A stretch of DNA of 64,000 bases. Origin: Streptomyces cellulosae (lineage in GTDB: Bacteria; Actinomycetota; Actinomycetes; Streptomycetales; Streptomycetaceae). The notes under the pieces are model-generated. The model searched no databases. It was given only the letters and a program-made list of their open reading frames with translations, and was not told the DNA's origin. The stretch is taken from contig NZ_JOEV01000001.1 of the NCBI RefSeq assembly GCF_000721105.1, positions 124,001 to 188,000 of the forward strand, in the 5' to 3' direction. A program made the translations under genes and the position numbers. How positions within the stretch are numbered: the first letter of the stretch is position 1; the number at the start of each line of letters is the position of its first letter. Positions 60,696 through 64,000 of this stretch are shown piece after piece.

Positions 60696-61478
60696 TCAGG
60701 TCGCGTCCCCGTGGGTGACACGGATCTTGGACTGGCCGTGGGGCAGTTTCTCCCAGTCGTCCATGAGGCGGGCCTTGAGGCCGTAGCGCTCGGCCAGGGC
60801 GACCAGCGTCTCGGTGCGGTAGTAGAAGTCCTCCCGCAGCACGTGGTGTTCCTCGCCCTCGGTGCGGTCGAAGGTGAAGTCGAACCAGCCGCCCGGCGCG
60901 AGTACGCGGCCGACGTGGGCGAGGCACTCCTCGATGACCGGGAGCGGCGAGTGCGAGAAGACGCTGTGCGCGTGGACGACGTCGAAGTGGGCGTCCGGCA
61001 GGAACCGCAGGGTCAGGTCGCGGACCGGGGTCAGGGTGGGCAGCCGCTGCTGGAGACCCATCTCCACGATGGTGTCCTGCGCGGCGACGAGGATGTCGGG
61101 CGAGATGTCGATGCCGTGGTAGTGCCCGGTCTCCAGGTGCCGGATGAACCGCCAGCCGCCACGCAGGTTGCCGCAGCCGATCTCCAGCATGCGGTGTTCG
61201 GGGCGCAGACCGTGGCCGACCAGGTAGTCGAACTGCATCGCGCCGAGTGCGAGCCACCGCTCCCGGTTGCGGCTGCCGACCGCCGCGTCCGGGTCGGTGC
61301 GGGTGTCCGAGCGCATCACGGCCCGGTAGTAGGAGACGTGGTCCCGGTGGCGGTGGCGCAGCCACAGGTCCCGGGTGGCGCGGACCAGATGGCGGGGCAC
61401 CCGGTCGGGGTGGCGCAGGGCGTAGCCGATGCGGTGGCCGAGGCCGGCGCGGTTGACGGTGAGGTTCTTGCCGGTCAT
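60696..61478 (-). CDS. Class I SAM-dependent methyltransferase
   Basis: A 260-residue protein with motif I LEIGCGNLRGG, motif II GIDISPDIL and FDVVHAHSVFSH. About 80 residues precede the SAM domain. Small-molecule or sugar methyltransferase of unknown substrate; separated from the sugar operon by about 180 bp. ATG 61478. Confidence 0.75.
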   Translation of the reverse strand: MTGKNLTVNRAGLGHRIGYALRHPDRVPRHLVRATRDLWLRHRHRDHVSYYRAVMRSDTRTDPDAAVGSRNRERWLALGAMQFDYLVGHGLRPEHRMLEIGCGNLRGGWRFIRHLETGHYHGIDISPDILVAAQDTIVEMGLQQRLPTLTPVRDLTLRFLPDAHFDVVHAHSVFSHSPLPVIEECLAHVGRVLAPGGWFDFTFDRTEGEEHHVLREDFYYRTETLVALAERYGLKARLMDDWEKLPHGQSKIRVTHGDAT

Positions 61479-61648
61479 GCGGTGGTCCCCTGAGTTCGCG
61501 GAAGTGGTGTGGGCTGTGCCAACAGCCTCGGTGCGGGGAGGGGGTGCCGGGCTCGGTCAACGGGCTCGGGTCCGCGAGCGGTTCGGTGGTCCCCCATGTC
61601 AGCCGATCGGCTGATGCGATCCGGCGTCCGCCGCGTTAGACACGGAGG

Positions 61649-62902
61649 ATGCACCACACCGATCCCGACGAGCGCTGGCTGGCCACGACCGTGGACGTCG
61701 CGTTCTTCCTGCTGCTCGGCTCATCGTTCGCCCGCTTCCTGACCCGTGACCAGGGCGGAGCGCGCACCGGGTGGGTGGTGGCGCTGTTCGCGGCCTTCTG
61801 TCTGCTCTACGTCCTCGGACGCTTCCTGGCGCCGGCGCCGCGCCCCGGCTCACCTCCGACCACCCGCCATCTGGCCTGGCTGGGTTCGGTGTCCGCCGTC
61901 TGGGTCGTTGTGCTGGTGCTCGCGCCGAGCGCCACCTGGTGCGCGATGCCGCTGCTGTTCGCCGGGCTGCACGCGCTGCCGCCCCGGCTCGCGGTGCCGC
62001 TCGCGGCACTGCTCACCATCCTGGTCGTCGTCTCCGAGGTGCGGGCGGCGGACGGCTCACTCAACCCGAACATGGTCGTGGCCCCGCCGGCCGTCACCGC
62101 GGTCGCCACCGCCGTACTGGTCCACCTGCAGCGCCAAGGGGCCCGGCAGCGCGTCCTGATCGAGGACCTGGTCCGCACCCGCCACGACCTCGCGGCCACC
62201 GAACGGCGGGCCGGTGTCCTCGCGGAACGCCAGCGGCTGGCCACGGAGATCCACGACACCGTCGCCCAGGGCCTGTCCAGCCAGAGGATGCTGCTCCAGG
62301 CCGCCGAGCGGGTCTGGCGTACCGACCCGGACACGGCCCACGCCCACCTGCGGGACGCGGCCGAGATCACCTCCCGCAACCTCGCGGAGGCCCGCCGGTT
62401 CGTGCACGACCTGGCCCCGGCCGATCTCGCCGAGCACGCTCTCCCGGGCGCGCTGGCCGCCCTCGCCGAACGGGAGAGCGGTCCCGGACTCACCGTGGAG
62501 TTCCGGCGCGAGGGCGACCCGGGCCGGCTGCCGGAACGGGTCGAGGCGGCCCTCCTGCGCATCGCCCAGGGGGCGCTGGCCAATGTCCGCGAACACGCGG
62601 CGGCGACCCGGGCCGCGGTGACCCTGACCTGCCTGGACGACCAGGTCTCTGTGGACATCGCCGACAACGGCCGCGGCTTCGATGTCAACGCCCCGAGCAC
62701 CGCGGCCGCAGCGGGTGCCGCGGGTGCCGACCGGGAGCGGGGACACGGGCTGCCGGCCATGCGGATCCGGGCCCGGCAGGCGGGTGGCACGCTCACGGTG
62801 GAGTCCGCCCCCGGCGACGGCACCGTCGTCTCGGCCGCCGTCCCCCTGGCATCCTTGGCCGGCCCGCACCCCACCACCCCCTCGAAGGAGCCCGTTTCGT
62901 GA
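61649..62902 (+). CDS. NarL-type sensor histidine kinase
   Basis: A 417-residue kinase: about five N-terminal transmembrane helices (residues 12-150), HisKA_3 domain with phospho-acceptor His in LATEIHDTVAQGLSS, and a HATPase domain (VREHAAATRAAV, IADNGRGFD, GHGLPAMRIRA). The signal is unknown. Its stop overlaps the regulator start (GTGA), making them a cognate pair. Confidence 0.9.
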   Translation: MHHTDPDERWLATTVDVAFFLLLGSSFARFLTRDQGGARTGWVVALFAAFCLLYVLGRFLAPAPRPGSPPTTRHLAWLGSVSAVWVVVLVLAPSATWCAMPLLFAGLHALPPRLAVPLAALLTILVVVSEVRAADGSLNPNMVVAPPAVTAVATAVLVHLQRQGARQRVLIEDLVRTRHDLAATERRAGVLAERQRLATEIHDTVAQGLSSQRMLLQAAERVWRTDPDTAHAHLRDAAEITSRNLAEARRFVHDLAPADLAEHALPGALAALAERESGPGLTVEFRREGDPGRLPERVEAALLRIAQGALANVREHAAATRAAVTLTCLDDQVSVDIADNGRGFDVNAPSTAAAAGAAGADRERGHGLPAMRIRARQAGGTLTVESAPGDGTVVSAAVPLASLAGPHPTTPSKEPVS

Positions 62903-63546
62903 GTACGCCGGTGTCCGCGCCCTCCGTCCGGCTGCTGCTGTGCGACGACCACGCCGTCATACGCGCCGGACTGCGCGCCCTGCTGTCCAGCGCCGAGGGC
63001 ATCGACGTGGTCGGTGAGGCCGCGACCGGCGAGGAGGCGCTCGCGATGGCCGCCCGGCTGCGGCCCGACGTCGTCCTGATGGACCTTCAGCTCGACGGCG
63101 GAATGGACGGCGTGACGGCCACCCGGCATCTGACCGAGGACAGCGCGGCCGGTCCACGGGTCCTGGTGCTCACCATGTTCGACACCGACGCCGACGTCAC
63201 CCGTGCCATCGAGGCCGGCGCCACCGGCTACCTCCTCAAGGCCGAACAGCCCGAGGAGCTGTTCACGGCGATCCGCAACGCCGCCGCGGGCCGCACCGCG
63301 CTGTCCGCCCCCGTCGCGGACCGGCTCCTGAGCCGGCTGCGCAGCCCGCACCCCGCCCTGTCCCCGCGCGAGCAGGAGATCCTCGAACAGCTCGCCCGAG
63401 GCCTGGGCAACCGGGAGATCGCCCGGGCTCTGTTCATCAGCGAGGCGACGGTCAAGACCCACCTCGGCCGGATCTACGGCAAGTTGGGGGTGGAAACCCG
63501 GGCCGGAGCGGTGGCGGTCGCCAAGGAGAAGCGGTTGCTGCTCTGA
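62899..63546 (+). CDS. NarL/FixJ-family response regulator
   Basis: A 215-residue regulator: receiver domain with DDHAVIRAGLRALL and phospho-acceptor Asp in VVLMDLQLDG, then a LuxR-type HTH (LSPREQEILEQLARGLGNREIA, EATVKTHLGRIYGKL). Coupled to the kinase by GTGA. Targets unknown. Confidence 0.95.
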   Translation: MSTPVSAPSVRLLLCDDHAVIRAGLRALLSSAEGIDVVGEAATGEEALAMAARLRPDVVLMDLQLDGGMDGVTATRHLTEDSAAGPRVLVLTMFDTDADVTRAIEAGATGYLLKAEQPEELFTAIRNAAAGRTALSAPVADRLLSRLRSPHPALSPREQEILEQLARGLGNREIARALFISEATVKTHLGRIYGKLGVETRAGAVAVAKEKRLLL

Positions 63547-63654
63547 CAACTCCCGTCACCGTACGGTCCGTCGGGTGTCGGCCGTCGGGGTGCGGGACGT
63601 TGACACGTCGAGGGATCCGCGTCACGGTGAGGGACCCCGTCGTGCCCGATCTCG

Positions 63655-63813
63655 TCGGCCTCCGGTGCCTCCTCGCTGCGCCGGGAGGTGCCCGTGCGGC
63701 GGGCGGTGCGTGATCTGCACGCCCTGAGTGTGCACTCCTTAGTGAACCCGGCCACCAACCTGGAGCTGTACGGCAGGGTCCTGTCGGGGCTGGACGCGGG
63801 GACGCCTTTCCTC
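63655..63813 (+). pseudogene. Acyl-CoA dehydrogenase-like C-terminal remnant
   Basis: A plus-strand frame reads SASGASSLRREVPVRRAVRD, then HALSVHSLVNPATNLELYG and RVLSGLDAGTPFL. This is like the last helices of acyl-CoA dehydrogenase/flavin monooxygenase-type proteins (the 'LqR..RD.HA..qH' region). No start or upstream catalytic part exists between the response regulator stop and here, so it is a fragment. Identification by pattern only. Confidence 0.45.
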
Positions 63814-63824
63814 TGGGCCCCCGG

Positions 63825-64000
63825 TCAGTTCTGGCGCGGGACGGTCACCGGACGGTCCTGCTTGAGTTCGTCGAACAGTTTCCGGGCGCGGGCCGCGTCC
63901 CACTGCACGGCGCTGCCCTTGGACGTGGTGAGGTTCGGGTTGGAGACGGGCACGTTGAGCTGCCTGCCACCGCCGGTCACGCCTCGCATCGCCTGGAACA
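63825..64000 (-). CDS. LCP (LytR-CpsA-Psr) family protein, C-terminal end only
   Basis: The minus strand at the window edge reads MRGVTGGGRQLNVPVSNPNL, then SAVQWDAARARKLFDELKQD and a stop. This matches the C-terminal tail of Streptomyces LCP proteins, which attach wall polymers to peptidoglycan. The catalytic domain lies beyond the window. Confidence 0.75.
   Translation of the reverse strand, partial: FQAMRGVTGGGRQLNVPVSNPNLTTSKGSAVQWDAARARKLFDELKQDRPVTVPRQN

Overview
The window is high-GC DNA with GTG/TTG starts, ATGA/GTGA gene overlaps, an MsiK-type sugar transporter that lacks its own ATPase, and XRE/DUF5753-DUF6879 and SHOCT families. This is typical of a Streptomyces chromosome. Nearly all genes are single-copy metabolic or regulatory genes. 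One 14.6 kb integrated element lies at 26503-41148.

Left chromosomal arm (1-26.5 kb). A cut-off apolipoprotein N-acyltransferase is followed by an O-antigen-ligase-like membrane protein, a PH-like membrane protein, a glutamate racemase-family enzyme, an HpnB-like glycosyltransferase, a double TerD protein, a MOSC protein, a beta-helix/AAA fusion, a membrane hydrolase and a DeoR regulator. At 15.3-22.5 kb is a coherent alpha-mannan catabolic locus: GH125 alpha-mannosidase, ABC permeases plus binding lipoprotein, a LacI repressor and a secreted GH76 endo-mannanase. Five near-identical GGAAACGT-type operators tie it together, two of them overlapping start codons. After a Cds1-like PLP enzyme come small proteins, an anti-sigma-like ATPase, a truncated ABC exporter operon and a TetR gene.

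Integrated element (26503-41148). A large serine integrase has inserted the element into codon 10 of a DUF4865 gene lying between its TetR regulator and downstream phosphotriesterase and tautomerase genes. Joining the outer halves restores an intact 195-codon frame. Joining the inner halves gives an attP with 12-bp inverted arms centred on a TT dinucleotide. The element carries the integrase, a ribbon-helix-helix-like regulator with three palindromic operators, a terminase-small-subunit-like protein, a 1525-residue tape measure protein with a lytic transglycosylase domain, several small zinc-finger proteins and an XRE/DUF6879 module. I see no large terminase, portal, capsid, tail tube, replication or lysis gene. 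It is either a phage satellite with an unusual tape measure cargo or a sharply deleted prophage.

Right arm (41.1-64 kb). This holds the displaced 3' part of DUF4865, a phosphotriesterase-like hydrolase, a tautomerase, an RpiB-like isomerase, a ROK regulator, AlkB and an RlmG/RsmC-type methyltransferase. A damaged NB-ARC NTPase abuts a KAP-type NTPase fragment. Next is an aldolase/SIS/DeoR sugar-phosphate locus, a GH15 enzyme, and an eight-gene leftward sugar operon: Gfo/Idh/MocA, DUF6807, cupin, binding protein, two permeases and a DUF-type membrane protein among them. A methyltransferase, a NarL-type two-component pair, an acyl-CoA dehydrogenase remnant and the end of an LCP gene finish the window. 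No rRNA, tRNA or CRISPR array was recognised.
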